In this document: positions 42,901 to 55,836 of the stretch, piece by piece | Numbering within the stretch: position 1 is the first letter of the stretch | Layout of the letters: each line of letters begins with the position of its first letter | Assembly (NCBI GenBank): GCA_943737045.1 | Contig: CALSFV010000237.1 | Coordinates: forward strand, 806,001-870,000 | Origin: Parapristionchus giblindavisi | Lineage: Eukaryota > Nematoda > Chromadorea > Rhabditida > Diplogasteridae | Reading direction: 5' to 3' | DNA length: 64,000 nucleotides | Made by a program: the position numbers and the translations under genes | Notes under the pieces: model-generated | What the model was told of the DNA's origin: nothing | Database searches by the model: none | What the model saw: the letters and a program-made list of their open reading frames with translations, nothing else

Positions 42901-43185
42901 AATACATCGATTACTTCTCCTTCCACTACTTTATCATCTCAATTCACTTTTCCTCCACCATCTCAATCTATTGATCATACTCTCAAACCCCAACCTCATC
43001 GGTTGGAATCTACTCCTTATCAACAAATAGAAGATCATTCATCCAAATCAATCGATAATCAATCAAAATCAATCGATATTCCATCTATTGATCTACCGTT
43101 ACCACCTCCTCGTCCTAGAAGACAAACTAAGAAGATGGAAGAGCTTAGACGTAAAGCGTCACTCCATCATATTCATCATAAATGA
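36987..43185 (+). CDS. Globin-domain protein with Ser/Pro-rich C-terminal tail and two alternative last exons
   Basis: Common exons: 36987-37065, 37828-37893, 38087-38169, 38665-38748, 39054-39166, 39384-39514, 39908-39984, 40080-40145, 40333-40419 (262 residues). These join either 41501-41869 or 42817-43185, each 123 codons with its stop, giving 384 residues. Residues about 77-250 form a globin fold: KVTWKRLSE (A helix), LRDHAHILVSFIDTII (distal His about 154), IHNRLYPLGF (proximal His about 189), and AAASAWSLL-like H helix (YPHAASAWSLLC). Residues 1-76 are a charged, low-complexity extension. Each tail is rich in Ser, Pro and basic residues. Nematodes encode many divergent globins used in oxygen sensing, redox or signalling; the heme ligands suggest heme binding. 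An acceptor-like TATTTTAG ends at 36980, six bases before the ATG, suggesting trans-splicing. If the second tail is not used, the coding region ends at 41869. Confidence 0.85.
37083..37130. repeat. TTTGATC heptamer arrays in globin intron 1
   Basis: Two clusters of TTTGATCTTTGATC-type units lie at 37083-37097 and 37112-37130, separated by a short spacer. They are near the 5' end of the intron. Confidence 0.8.
38369..38479. repeat. Short foldback (about 110 bp) in globin intron 3
   Basis: The left end GGCACACCCCGAGATAAATT and the complement of the right end GGCACTCCCCTAGCTAATTT are inverted repeats. Related GAGCTAATTTTACTC sequence occurs at 25160-25255 and 59205-59300, so this is a small family. 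Confidence 0.65.
40841..41079. repeat. Inverted-repeat element in globin intron 9, with a B-box-like motif inside
   Basis: The 40841-40892 arm (ATTTTCGCCCTACAATGAAA) and the 41026-41079 arm (TTTCATTGTAGGGCGAAAAT) are inverted copies over about 50 bases. Between them GCAAGTTCGATTCCCGC (41002-41018) resembles a tRNA B box/T arm, but I cannot draw a full tRNA cloverleaf. Confidence 0.7.
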
Positions 43186-43526
43186 ATTAATCAATAATCC
43201 ACCTTCATTTAGTTCCAATACTCTTGTTACATTACATATCTGGATTATCTCGTTTATGAACGAATAAAGTTGATTGATTGCATTGCAAAGTGTGTACATC
43301 ATGAATGGAATTAGATTATTAAAAGATCAAAGATCAACGTTTAACAAGAACAAATGTGCTTATGAATTCAAGTAAATTGAAATCAATAACAATTGTATGT
43401 AGGGGTAAAGAATAAATAGATCATAGAATTGAGGAATGAATCAATATTAGTTAGATTATTATGCAGTTGAAGTGGTCTCCATTGCTGAAATGATGAATAT
43501 GATGAACGAACGAATGAATGAACAGA
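43186..43526. other. 3' intergenic between the convergent globin and ILF2 genes
   Basis: This is 341 bases of A+T-rich sequence with AATAAA-like signals (43263) and one pair of AAAGATC units (43321-43337). There is no gene. Confidence 0.6.
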
Positions 43527-46341
43527 TCAATTACCAGATGAAGATGCAGTATCATCAACTTCAGTCTTCTCTACTACTGGTTCTTCATATGCACGTTCAA
43601 GAGGAGTTATCAATTGACCATTTACATATACTGCCTCTGTCGAGATGTCACCAGCTACAATTCAATCGATTAATCAATACACATTTAATACATCAATTGA
43701 TCCACCATCCCCATTTCCCTTATAATAATTTTGATATTTCACATAATTTCATGCACTCGAACACTTCGCACTTGATGAAACACCCTTGTGGTGTATGATA
43801 AATAAATAAATAACCAATATAAATAAACATACGAGTCTTATCAGATGTTCCCAGAAGAATTCCGATTCCTCCAAAACAAAGAATACGAAGAAGTGTTTGA
43901 GCTGTTGAACACGCCTTGTCCTATTAAGTTTACTATCAATATTCAATTAATAACATTGAGAGCATGAATGAATCCAAATGAATAAATGTAATGATACCAT
44001 ATCTTCATAAGATAGTTGATCACATAATCGATATCTACTATCCACAGGATCCGATAGACCTGATGATCCAGGGAGGAATATACCTTCAATATATTTATAT
44101 GATTAATCTAATCAATAATAATGAGAATGAGATCATACCAGCTGCCAATTGAGATAGAACTCTTTTGAATGCAGCCCCCGCTGATAGAGGAAGTCCCGTT
44201 GGAGTTGAGATTATACAATATTGAATCTACAATATAAACGAATACAGATCGACGATCGATAAACTAAATACTACAATACTTATCTACAATTACCCCAATA
44301 GAGATTACAGTACTTACCAGGGATTCGAGTGCCCAAATATTGATTGGTTCGAGACCGGGAAAACGACGGATCATTCCTTTGAAGATACGAACAATAGGAC
44401 GTAGCTGAGAATATCGTATTGAATGAGAATCATAGAGTTTATAATGAATAGACTAACCTCATTAGTACAAGTGAATGATTCAAATCGTCGTGCATGATAG
44501 ATTGAAGCTTGATTAGCGGCAATCACATCATAGCATACTGTAATGTAATATTATATTATCGATTGAATTCCATACAATTCTATGAAGAATACGAATTGAA
44601 AGAACATCAGAACAACATCAACAACTAGGAGTGTGGCTAACCAGAAATCAACAGGTCTATCTATATCAATAAATTTCTTTATTTATTTTGTACACAAGGG
44701 CGCTTCATCTAGTACAAAATGTTTATTTTCACTCGAACATTTTGTACTTTTGTCGTACGATAAATAAATAAATATAAATAAATGAATAAAACTAACGATG
44801 AAGATCCTTCTCGAGAGCAGCAGTATTAGATTGAACTGTAGATATGAGAATACGAACCTATATTCATAAAGGATTATTAGAATGAACAATGAGAATAATA
44901 TAAACCATTAACTAAATCATTCATACCTTATCCTCTCTCTTCGTTATGATTAATCCAAAGTCACGTGAGACCATCGATACAACTGAACAAATCAATAAAT
45001 CAATCAATTGTATATAATTAGTAATCAATATGATCTATCCATACCTCCAGTTTCGTCTGATAGTTCATTACACAATTTTTGACCGATAGAAGCAACCGAT
45101 TCAACTGAAATAAATAATTAATCAAAATATATTTATAATAATGATGATATCAACAGAGTAAAATATCATCCATCACTCATTCATATTATGAAAAAAGGAT
45201 TATGCTAATGAAGATCAAGGGAATTGGACCAGTTCATACGAGATTGTACTGGGGATATATTCATGTCAGAGATTACTTTTAATCGTTCATTCGGTAATCA
45301 AATCATTATTATGAATATAAGATCTACAGAATTAAATGATTTACGTAAAGCAATATTTTGGATGGAATGGATGAATGAACTTACAAGTAGGCATACTCTT
45401 TGTGATGACAACAATATCAGCAATACGATGACCTCTCAACATTGTATCTTTCTTGAATGATCCTACCTCGAATACTTCATCAAGAACCTCAAAATAGACA
45501 ATGATATGAAAAGGCGAATGAAATAATCATACGACAACTACAATTTATGTTAGCAGTTCGCCTATTCTATGTTAGTTTCGACCACAGATTCTTAATCTAT
45601 TCTAGAATCAACTTCACTTCATAGTATTAATTTCATCTTTTATATTAATCTTTATTGTGAAAGATAAATAAAATATTATAAAAGATATCCATATGATTAA
45701 AATAAAAATATAAACAATAATAATAACTAACAACTCCTGGTAGATATTCAGCATCAGTTGTTGTACGAATTGTATCCAATACTCCTTTCACCTTAGATAT
45801 CAATCAATATCATATCATTACTATAATAATCATCATTACCTTTCCAACCAATTCACTCATCTCTGTATATTCCTTCTCTGTTGGTTTCAATGATTCCGCA
45901 CATGCCATCACTTCCTGAATAATGTAATCACACAATAATACTACATGTCTCGATATTCAGTCTGTTGAATTAACTAAATTTGATTCAAAAATGAAAACGC
46001 TCTTGCCAAAATTCATTGGAAAATTAACTTTTTGCGTCCTACCCATCAGATTTTAATTTCCAGCGACACAAGTTTCCCACGTATGATTTGAATGAATAAG
46101 TGTACCTCTGTCATTTTAGCTTCATCATCATCATTTTGTTTCACTGGTGGAAAAGCATCGGAAGAGAGAAAGAGATCGAAAGGGAATGGTTTATTCCTGT
46201 AATTAAGATAAACTTGATATAATTATTACAACTCATATGACTCCGCCCACTCAAATGGCAATGTAATAAAATAATTAAAACTAAACATAACCTGTATGGA
46301 TGTCCGAAGAGTCCTCCTCTTCCTCGATTCTCAATTACCAT
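43527..46341 (-). CDS. ILF2: Interleukin enhancer-binding factor 2 homologue (ILF2/NF45, DZF domain)
   Basis: 14 exons on the minus strand: 46341-46292, 46196-46106, 45914-45840, 45791-45735, 45487-45385, 45104-45045, 44982-44927, 44857-44797, 44537-44458, 44404-44318, 44226-44139, 44083-43998, 43920-43833, 43654-43527; 369 residues against about 390 in vertebrates. The N-terminus is an RG-rich stub (MVIENRGRGGLFGHPYR) followed by NKPFPFDLFLSSDAFPPVK. The DZF (template-free nucleotidyltransferase-like) domain is recognisable by FEVGSFKKDTML.GHRIADIVVI, YHARRFE, RRFPGLEPINIWALESL, GIFLPGSSGLSDPVD and STAQTLLRILCFGG. A short acidic tail follows EAVYVNGQLITPLERAYEEP. NF45 pairs with NF90-type double-stranded RNA-binding proteins in the nucleus and acts in RNA processing. 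TTGATTATAG lies just before the ATG, a possible trans-splice site. The assignment is secure; the partner is not in this window. Confidence 0.95.
44691..44762. repeat. Palindromic repeat in ILF2 intron 8, related inverted copy in intron 13
   Basis: AGTACAAAATGT and ACATTTTGTACT flank a short loop. Upstream, GTACACAAGGGCGCTTCATC resembles the complement of 43757-43795 (TTGATGAAACACCCTTGTGG). Both copies are followed by ATAAATAAATAA. It is a small repeat family. Confidence 0.55.
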
Positions 46342-48849
46342 TTTCTATAATCAATAACTATAAATAAATAATTCAGAGAGAGAAAACCAATCCACGTATG
46401 AAAATTCAAAGTGACAAAATTGAGACTCTTAATCGGATTGATAAGCAAATCAATAAATAAGTGGTCATAGACTCATAGTAAGATAATGCAAAAGGTTTAT
46501 TATCAAATTTTCATTTTTTAATAAGCGTCGTTAATATTTAGAACATGCGAATATTGGATTTTCAAGAGCTCCAGAAAAGCTATCGCAAAGTAACTAAGGT
46601 TGACGTTCTTACTTACAGTATGCAGGATCAAAATGAACTTCATGAGCTTTCGCTGTCTGATCAAGGAATTAACGTGAATAAAGCGAATTTTTTCAATAAG
46701 GGAATGCCATGGTTAGGAAACATTTCACTCCGCGATATAGTATTATATATAACATGCTTTAAGATGAAGGAAAGTGTATATTGGACTGATGCATAACAAT
46801 AATGCTATCCCCATGACAACGATACATAAGCGATGATTAGTTTTAAAACATCATTAATTGACATATAAACATATATATGATATGAACTCAATGTTTGGTG
46901 ATTGATAAGCTCATAAGAACAACAAAAGTTCGGTATTATCATTTCAATCAGATAAAACGATTCTGTGATTTGTCCAAGTGTTTGTAAAGGAAGAGAACAA
47001 GAACAGAAAGAAAAAGGAGACCAACATGACCTTATCTAGTCTCTCTCATTTCCATATATTCAACGGTACATTGAAACCAATGCCATATACTCTATACCAT
47101 GCATTTCACACTTGTTCACTGTCCTCAATTACTCGTTCTGCTATTGACAGTTGATAAGATTACTGAATTTGTTGATATTACTAGTAAACAATCATGTCGA
47201 TTCAAATAACCATAATCTAATCACTTGATTGTATTTTGCACATCGATATGGGCCTTTTTCATTGACAGCAAATTATCTACTATCCATAAAGATATTAGCA
47301 CTTATGTCTCTTCTTCTCTACTTTTTTATCACTAACTATCTGTCTTTCTCTGTTGCGAGCATTTACAATTCCCGAAGAGAGGCCAATAAAATCCTAGTGC
47401 GGACTACTCCTTCCCTTTCTCTCTACCCATCTGTTAGAGTCTAAATTGAGTATGCCCTATCTGCGCAGATACCATTAGTCAAATCAAGTTATTCACAAAA
47501 ACAAATGTTGTAGAAAACTAGGCGTAGAGCATTAATAGATAATTTATGAACGAAATAACACAAAAAACAAAAATATTTTTAAAAATAACGTTGGAAATTT
47601 CTTCGAAACGACCTGTGCCGACGTTTCTCTATTTTCACACTACGTATTATTGTGTGGTGCACAAAAGTAGCCTACAGTATTCTTACATGATGTCAATTGC
47701 GCATTAAATTTATTTTTGTCCTTTTTCTCCGTGTTTGTTGTTTATGTTATTGAGATGAATAGATAAGAGATAACTTACTACAAAGTTAAAATCATCTTTT
47801 GTTAATGATAGTAGATGTCTCCGTGTTGTTCCCTTTCATTCTATGATTCATGATCCTTCCCTCTATCTTTTATAGTCCCTCCTCTTTTCCTCATACATTC
47901 ATCATATCAGCTGCACCAATCCTCCTTTGCCCTTCTAATTCTCATTCCGTTTCTTCTATCTGTTTGCACCCTCATTCTTCGTTCTTCCACTTCTTTCACT
48001 TAGATCTCATTCCTATTAGATCTCTATAATTCTATTCCTTTATTCATTGCTTCTAATATGACTACTCCCATAAGAACCATGCTTATTACTACAATGTATT
48101 CCACTCCTTTCCATTCCTGTTCCTCTTCTCCTTCCAACACAGCTTTTCTTCACCTTCATATTGATTGATTGACTAGTCTTGCACTTGATCCTTCCAATGG
48201 GAAGAGTACATTATTCGTCCATCCATCGTACTTTCATCATCCTTCTTCTCTCTCGTCTTGGTCTATTCTTCTTCTTCTCTAGCATCACATATGCACTCGG
48301 ACCTATCCTCTTACTTATCACCACATGTGACAGTCTCTTTCTCTACCTCTACCTCTACCTTCAATCTCTCTACCTCTACCTTCAATCTCTCTACCTCTAC
48401 CTTCCATCTCTCTACCTCTACCTTCCATCTCTCGCCCTCTACCTTCCATCTCTCGCCCTCTACCTCTACCTTCCATCGCTCGCACTCTACCTCTACCTTC
48501 AATCTCTCTACCTCTACCTTCCATCTCTCTACCTCTACCTTCAATCTCTCTACCTCTCCCTCTCTAGCACTTCACTCATCCGGAACAACTCTTCTGTTTG
48601 TACGACACCATGATCTATTCTTTCTTTATTCATTTAGTTTTTCCATCATACCATCCGACCTTACACTAACCTCTAACATTTATTCATTATTCACATTTTC
48701 ATTCAAATTTCTTATTTATGTTTCACAATCGAACATTCATTTCTCACATTCCCGTTATGAAATATTCTTCTCACAGTGTGTATTCAGATCACTCATTAAT
48801 CAATCAATAATCTACAGTATACGGGTCGATTTCGTTTGAAGACGCGAGA
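46342..48849. other. Intergenic between divergent ILF2 and DESI2 genes
   Basis: A frame at 46545-46796 (+, 83 residues, MRILDFQELQKSYRKVTK...) has no recognised domain and no splice-supported extension. A frame at 47229-47444 is hydrophobic, with no motif. Pyrimidine-rich sequence and the 21-bp minisatellite lie just upstream of DESI2. No further gene is supported. Confidence 0.5.
48335..48562. repeat. Minisatellite, units CTCTACCTCTACCTTC(A/C)ATCT
   Basis: About ten copies of a unit of roughly 18-21 bp, built from CTCTACCTCTACCTTCAATC with A/C alternation and occasional GCCCTC variants. It starts about 290-510 bases upstream of the DESI2 ATG. Long frames on both strands here (up to 193 residues) are artefacts of the repeat. 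Confidence 0.9.
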
Positions 48850-51800
48850 ATGGCTCGCCAGCCCGTTCGCCTCAATGTATATGATATGGTGAGTATTGTT
48901 TAATCATTGATTTTATTTATGAATTATTCTTTTGGGTTCCTAAAGATTAAAGTAAATTTGATTCTATGGTCTATGTTATGTTAGAGTCTATGGTTCTCAT
49001 GACTATCATTTGATCAAGATGCTTATTCTATCCTATCGCATAGTATACTAGGATTCCTATTCTAATTAATCGATATACGTGTTATCAATCAATATTCTAT
49101 CATGTATATTGTGGCATTGCCTTCCGGGATGATGAGGTGTCCCTCCCCTCCCTGTTTACACCTATTTGTCCTTCTTCTCTCGTTGGTTTTTCTTCGATTC
49201 CTTGGTTCGTCTTCCTGTATGACTAGTGACCATAGCCTGAAGGAAGAGAAGAGAAGAGACTATCCAAATAGAAAAGAGAAGAATGGACAAACCATTCCAT
49301 GAGAACTATATCAAATGGAGAAGGGAATACAGGAGTATGGTCAATCGTACCATTCCATTTAGTTATCATAATACCTCAATAGTGGTCATCTCTGGTCTAT
49401 TATCTTCAAATGAATAGTTTATACTAACCTTTGCTTTTTTTCCATCTGAATTACCTATTTTTCAAAGTGAAACTAATATAGAATGAGGGGATATTTAGTA
49501 TTGTAAAGTGTGTCCACTGGATGAATAGACTCTATCTGTGTATATCTATCTATACAAGGTAGGATTTGATGTCGTATGATATGAAAGAAGAGATTGAAAT
49601 GGAGAAAAGATGAATGAATCCCCATCTCTTCTCTTTATTGGAATGAAAGGAGAAGAAGACTCGATATATCGTTGTATCTTTCATTCTATTCATGTCCTTG
49701 TTTCTTCCTTCTATTCCCCTTTCCCTTTCCTTGTCCTCTTCTTTTTCTTCATTTCTCGTCACTTTGTATCATAAGAAAAGGATGAAATGAAATAGAAGAG
49801 AAGAGGATGAAATAGTCTAATATGAGAATGAGAAGTGGGGGAAAAGGACGATAAGTCAAAGGAAGAAGAGGGGAAGGGGGAAGTGATCTATCTATATCAA
49901 TAGAAGACAATAATGATGTCATATCATCCATATGAGTATAGATACTTTATTCAATATCATACTATATAGACTACTACTAGATGCATTATAAAGATTAGTT
50001 GGAGATCATATACAATCATCTATCTATATATCTATGTATTGATCTATCATTGAATAGTCTGTTACTTAAATGGACCTGACCCACAAATATCTGAATATCA
50101 GGCATATCATAGATCGTTTTCAGCAAAAAATATTGACGCCAGTTTTGATAAAGAGAATGTTAAAATATTTCGTTATAATATAAAATAAATTGTTCATTTA
50201 TTGCAACCATATATGTTTATTAAAGTGTATAGTATATATAAATAGTTACTGGAGAGGATATAAAAATATTAATAATATTACTTGAGGGGTTTCATTGAAA
50301 GGATTATCACTTTAGTAGCTTATATATGGTTGTTTGATCATTGAGATGAATGTTAAATCATGCTAGATTGATTATTGATTGATTAATATTTATGAAGATT
50401 ATTGATTGATTTATGTTCATGAAGATTATTGATTGATTAATGTTTATTACAGTATTGGTTGAATGACTATGCTTCGAGTGTTGGTGTAGGCATCTTCCAC
50501 ACGGGAATCGAAGTATATGGAGTTGGTAAGTATATTGATTGATTGTTCTATCCTGTAATAGATTATCTATCTGATCAAACATGTTTATTCTATCATCAAA
50601 TAGATAAACTTATCATCATGTGGTCTAACTCTTCAGTAGGTCATTTCTCATGATGTACCAAATGATCATCCTTCTATTTACTCATTCATAATCCTCTCTA
50701 AATAACGGATATTCCCTTTTTACTGTCTGCTATATTTCACCTATAGAGGTCTCATTTATTTGTATCCTAATATGCGGTTCCACAGATGACTCTTTGCTAT
50801 AGGAATGACGTTACCTAACAAAGTAGAAATAAAATAACCTGCAAAATGGGACTGTCCGTTATTTACCACGCAGTCTCATTGATCAGTCTGATATTGATAT
50901 GATATGATTTCAGAATATGCATATGGTGGACATCCATTTGCATTCTCTGGAATATTTGAGAATTCACCTCAAGATGCTGAAGAATTAGGAGAGAATTTCA
51001 AGTTTAGGTAAATGATATTCATTTGTATTTATATTTATGTTTATTTGTTGTTGTGAATGAATAAGGTGTGCAAAGTGAGCAGTGTATAAAATGTAATGTG
51101 ATAGATAGAAGAGATTTGTTGCCGAGGTGAAAGTAGATATGGGACAGGGATATCTAGTATATGATGTCATCATATATATTGATCTATTATTGATTATTCT
51201 TTCAGAGAGAGTATATTGATTGGTGAGACTGACTTCCATCCCCATGAGATAAGAACAAGGATAAAGGTATACTTATGCTCAGTTATTTATTATTTAATGT
51301 GTAATTGTAATGAGAATACATGTCCATCACTTTTTTTTCTGATTGGTTTGTCCATAAAGGAATGGTTATTGTAGGCACTTGGAGAGAAGGAATTCCAAGG
51401 TAATCTATATCATCTCATATCAAAGAATTGTAACCACTTCTCTGCTGTTCTGTCAAAGGTTACTATTATAATATTGATTGATTCAATTAAATAATGATTC
51501 ATAGTGGAATAGTAGTAGGAATGTTGTAGTTAGTGTTATGTCTTCTCATAGATGGACACATGAGTCATACTTTATTTGATGACTAATTGTTGTTATTGTC
51601 ATAGGGCGAAAAGTATGTTACAAAGTACCAAGCCTGACCAGATTTTGAGCCAAAAAATTCACAAAAATAGAAAAACCTGACCGGATTTTGAGCCAAAATT
51701 TCACAAAAATTGAAAAAGAGGAGCGGATTTTGAGCCAAATTTTCCAAAAATTGAAAAACCTGACCCGATTTTGAAAACCGATAACCTAGCTATTCGACCT

Positions 51801-53868
51801 ATGGTGTACTGAACGGGTGACCCCCCTCCCCCGGTTACATGGAATCATTCCCTCGAATATTGGTTCTCGCGATTGAGAATCGATCGTATTGTTTTACTCT
51901 TACAAGTTTTAAAAGCTATTCAACTAAATTATTCTTACGAAAAGAAATGCCGAAAACAGTCTCTCTGAAATAAATTGCAAAGCGCGCGTGTTTTTTTTTC
52001 ACGTTTTTTTTCGCGCGGCTCTTGCCAAAATTAATAATTTCAATATGTTTTCGCAGCATAAGTCTAATAGCTAGGTTATCGGTTTTAAAAATGCGGTCAG
52101 GTTTTTAAATTTTTAGCAAATTTGGCTCAAAATGCGGTCAGGTTTTTCGATTTTGTGTAATTTTTGCTCAAAATGCGGTCAGGTTTTTCGATTTTTGGAA
52201 AATTTCGGCTTAAAATGCGGTCAGGCTTTGTACTTTGTAACATACTTTTCGACCTATGTTTCGCAGGCTGCGTAATTTATAAAATTCCAAACTTCAATAC
52301 TCCAAGCAAAGACTAAAACAAAAGGAACGGTTCTTTCGCCTGATATTGAATATTCGATGAGATTCCATGTCAAAAGTTGCATCTGTACATGAATTTATTT
52401 ATGATTTATACATACATAATAGAGAGATAATAGTTACATAGATTGATTTACATAATACATTTATGGAAGTTGTTGTATTTGTAATGATAATGTAATCAAT
52501 ATCGATTTTTTAAGGAATTGACTGGTAGTGAGATACCATCATGGGTTAATCGATTAGCTTCGATCTCATCATCTATTCCATTCTTGGAGAGAATGTTACC
52601 TCAGGTAAAAGTCTACATACATCTGTAAGACTAATCAATATATTGATATTATTAAGGAAGAAGTGAGGACAATTGATTAACCATGAATGTTACAGGAATG
52701 GTTAACTCCAGTAGCTCTTCAATCAGCTGTTGATGATAGAAAAGAAAGTAGAGGATCAATTGAAACTGGTGAAGAAGCTAAAGAAACTTCTCGATCACTC
52801 AATGGTACGTATTATTTTATTCTTTTTTTTTCATATAGTTCCTCATTTAATATAGTGTTGTTACAATCTTATTAAATCAATCACTATAGACTTCTAGGGA
52901 AACTTGAACGTAACCTTTTTTAAAGAATAATAATCTGATTGATAATGTTGCTGTTCGAATTGAACAGTTGAATATTTGAAGCCCCCGAGTTGTTTGTGCA
53001 TTACGCCTTTTATATTATAAAATATTTATCGATATATGAATTGAATGAATGATAGATGGGGAGGGGATAGTGTTAAATGGTTGTTGATTATAGATTCACG
53101 TACAACAATATTGAATGGTAGATCAGCATCTGGTATTCAAGTAAATGGACGAACTCCTCCTTCCAAGACTCAATCTGTACCTAATACTGCTAGGTATATC
53201 ATATATCATTTATGATTGTGTAAAGAAGATATATTAAGATATAGTTACTGTATAGGTTAGAGTTATCTCTTACTTAGTGGACATGTAATTATTATGTTGG
53301 TGCACAAATTTTCCCACTTTTTAAGTGGTGTTTGAATCGCTTCCATTTCTCACTCAGAATGTGAACACCCATATGTCCAAGAGCTATTGATATCATTTAC
53401 GCTCTTTTGTGTAATCAAGATATTCCATCGAATGTTATCTAGTGGAGAAATATCGACAAATTTTGATTTTACGAAAAACCGGCCTTATTTTTCTTGAAGC
53501 CCGGGGCTGTTATTGTGATAAATGTTGAACATTTTCACGGATGCACGGAATTAAATGCGTATAGTGCTGAGATAAATAGGAAGAAAAGCGACAAATTGAT
53601 TCACCAACCTAATATATTGAGTTACTAATCTTTACTGATTGACATATATCATGTAATGTAATAACCTATGAATAATATACAGAGATTAGCATTGTAATAT
53701 ATAATGAATACGATGTAACGACTGTTGTAGTCGAGAAATAAATATATTATTATTATGTTAAGTATTGATTATAGAGGTCGTGACTCAAGTCCAGCTTCAT
53801 CAATCATAAGGATTTGGAGTCAATTTAGTGGAAAGATGGGAAATGATGAGAACAATGATAAGAAATAA
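48850..53868 (+). CDS. DESI2: DESI2-like PPPDE-family deubiquitinating/deSUMOylating isopeptidase
   Basis: Nine exons: 48850-48888, 50453-50525, 50914-51007, 51206-51266, 51375-51458, 52515-52604, 52696-52804, 53094-53193, 53775-53868; 247 residues. The PPPDE papain-like domain spans residues about 6-150: [28 protein letters not shown] (catalytic His29), [27 protein letters not shown] (catalytic Cys108), then IPSWVNRLA and [16 protein letters not shown], which match vertebrate DESI2. The tail (residues 165-247) is Ser/Thr-rich and longer than in vertebrates. The family cleaves ubiquitin or SUMO isopeptide bonds in the cytoplasm. Intron 5 carries a 660-bp foldback element and intron 1 is 1.56 kb. 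The upstream region contains a pyrimidine minisatellite. All phases agree and both catalytic residues are present, so it is probably active. Confidence 0.95.
51600..52257. mobile_element. Compound foldback element built of about 44-bp units, in DESI2 intron 5
   Basis: The left arm (51600-51807) starts ATAGGGCGAAAAGTATGTTA and ends ATTCGACCTATGG. The right arm (52058-52257) is the inverted counterpart, ending ACATACTTTTCGACCTATG. Within each arm the motif GACCGGATTTTGAGCCAAA (or its complement TTGGCTCAAAATGCGGTCAG) recurs three to four times. The unique centre (51808-52057) contains CACGTTTTTTTTCGCGCGGC. Single units occur at 11471-11575 and 12741-12871. Confidence 0.85.
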
Positions 53869-55461
53869 CGGATACGACTATATATTCATATCTACAATCA
53901 CTTCTTTTCTTCTATTACGGTATGTTTCCCCCTGAATCTATTATGAATAATCCAGTTAGGACCAATTCTCTTTTCCAAACTCTAGACACATGATATAAGT
54001 GTATATTTGTTATCTTTAAAGGAACGAAGGTGATAATTGAGATTCTACTTCTTCTTCATCTTTAGCTTGAATATATAATTATAATGTGTGTATCAATTAC
54101 AGGTGTCCATCATGTTATTGTCGCCTTCTTCATTGATTATCTCATCGATCGATATGTCCCATCCTTACTCCAACTCGCGTCCCCTATTCACTCCATTTAG
54201 ACCACGACTTGATCACATCTACTCCTTAATCCTATACTGGTAGTACTCTTTTCTTCTCGTACTTTATCAACTTGTTCGTCTATCTCATTGAATATACTTA
54301 TTAGTTAGTCTATATCATATATAAGTACCTGTTCTTTCTCTCTTGCCCTCCCTCACTTCATCATCCTCTTCCTTCTTCTTCTAGTAATCAAGTAAAGAAG
54401 TCCTTTTATTCTCTTAGAATGTTTCTTCTCTTTACATTCTTTCTATTCAAACTGAACATGTACATTCATTCATTCATTCATTTACTCCTATCTATTCATA
54501 TCTTTGTTATCATTAGATTATATAGATGGAGTCTATTGATATACTCGATTCTTCTATCATTATTATCTTCTTCCCCTTTAATCTTTCATTGACTACTTAT
54601 CATCAGTAGACATCCTTTACTCTATACACAATTGTACCTATATCATTCATTCTGTACATTTGAGTAGAAGGTATATCTCAATTCTCCACCCATGTCTTTA
54701 GTGATACGGTAATCGAATGGGGGAATTGAGTATGGCCTTGATAGTTGAGCTAATCAATAAATAGTGGTTTACCATATTAGTAGATCTAAATATTATAACT
54801 CTATCACTTGATATGCCTTATAATAGTACGATTGAGTACATAAACTAAGTGTGCTTCTCTTTTATTCAATGTTGTTCACTTCTCTCAACACATCCTCAAT
54901 TCATTATATTGAACCCCAATTCTGTCTTTTTCCCCTTTTAAATGATCACATTTCATTTATGAGAGAATATATATATAGAGATGAAATGAATGAATGATTA
55001 AGAGTAGTTTATATGGTTCACATGACGATTCCCTCTTACTATAAGACTATCCAATATATGAATAGTCTATGGAACTTATTGTGTGTGCTTGTCATTGTGT
55101 CAATCATAGTTATTTTCTTATTCAATTATATCATACATCTAAATTGATCTTTCATTGATAATTATGATAAACTACAATGACATATTTATATTTAAGTTCA
55201 CGTATTCCTTTTAATAGGTTGAAAGATTTATGGAAAAAGCTGATTCGAAAACTTATAATTTTCTGGTAAAACAATGGAGCCTATTAAATTTTCTTTATTA
55301 TTAGTATGGCTTTGTGAAAACACGAACTGAAATCTTCAGAATATTGTTAATGTTCAAATTTTTTTCTAGGTGCGAATGAATGTAAAAAAGTAATTTACAT
55401 GTTATCTTTTCCTATATGAGTAGATCATTCATCCAAATCCATCAATACATTTAGCACTAGT

Positions 55462-55570
55462 CTAGAACACTGGACCAGACCAAAAGGGGGCAAAAATAAA
55501 ATAAGCACGAAGGGAAGTACCTTTATTCTGGACTTTTATACTATACTTTTGGAGTGGTCCGGTGTTCTAG
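55462..55570. repeat. Short inverted-repeat element (109 bp)
   Basis: The ends CTAGAACACTGGACCAGACC (left) and GGTCCGGTGTTCTAG (right) are inverted copies with one or two changes. A possible 3-bp AGT flanks each side. No coding content. Confidence 0.7.
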
Positions 55571-55836
55571 AGTACATAGAATGTTCATTGAAGTTGATGA
55601 ACAACTTGTTCACCTTCAGAATGAGTTCAATCATGAGTGTATAATCGTCACCCCAAAATATAAACAAAAAACGAAGAGGTGAAGATATTTTGTGAAAAGA
55701 CACCGAAATGAACTTTGTAAACCATATTGCAAATGACATTATTTAAAGCATTTTCACAGATATTAGTTTAGTTATGAAAATATTCTTACAATTATAGTTT
55801 TTGAGCCATGAGACCATGAAAGCCATGAGACCCAAT

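Noticed and set aside
46545..46796. 83-residue small protein gene
   Set aside because: It has an open frame only, with no signal peptide, domain or splice evidence. It might be real, but cannot be supported.
48258..48839. 193-residue plus-strand frame and overlapping minus-strand Glu/Arg/Val-rich frames
   Set aside because: They are translations of the 21-bp minisatellite; there is no domain, no splice structure, and frames are open on both strands.
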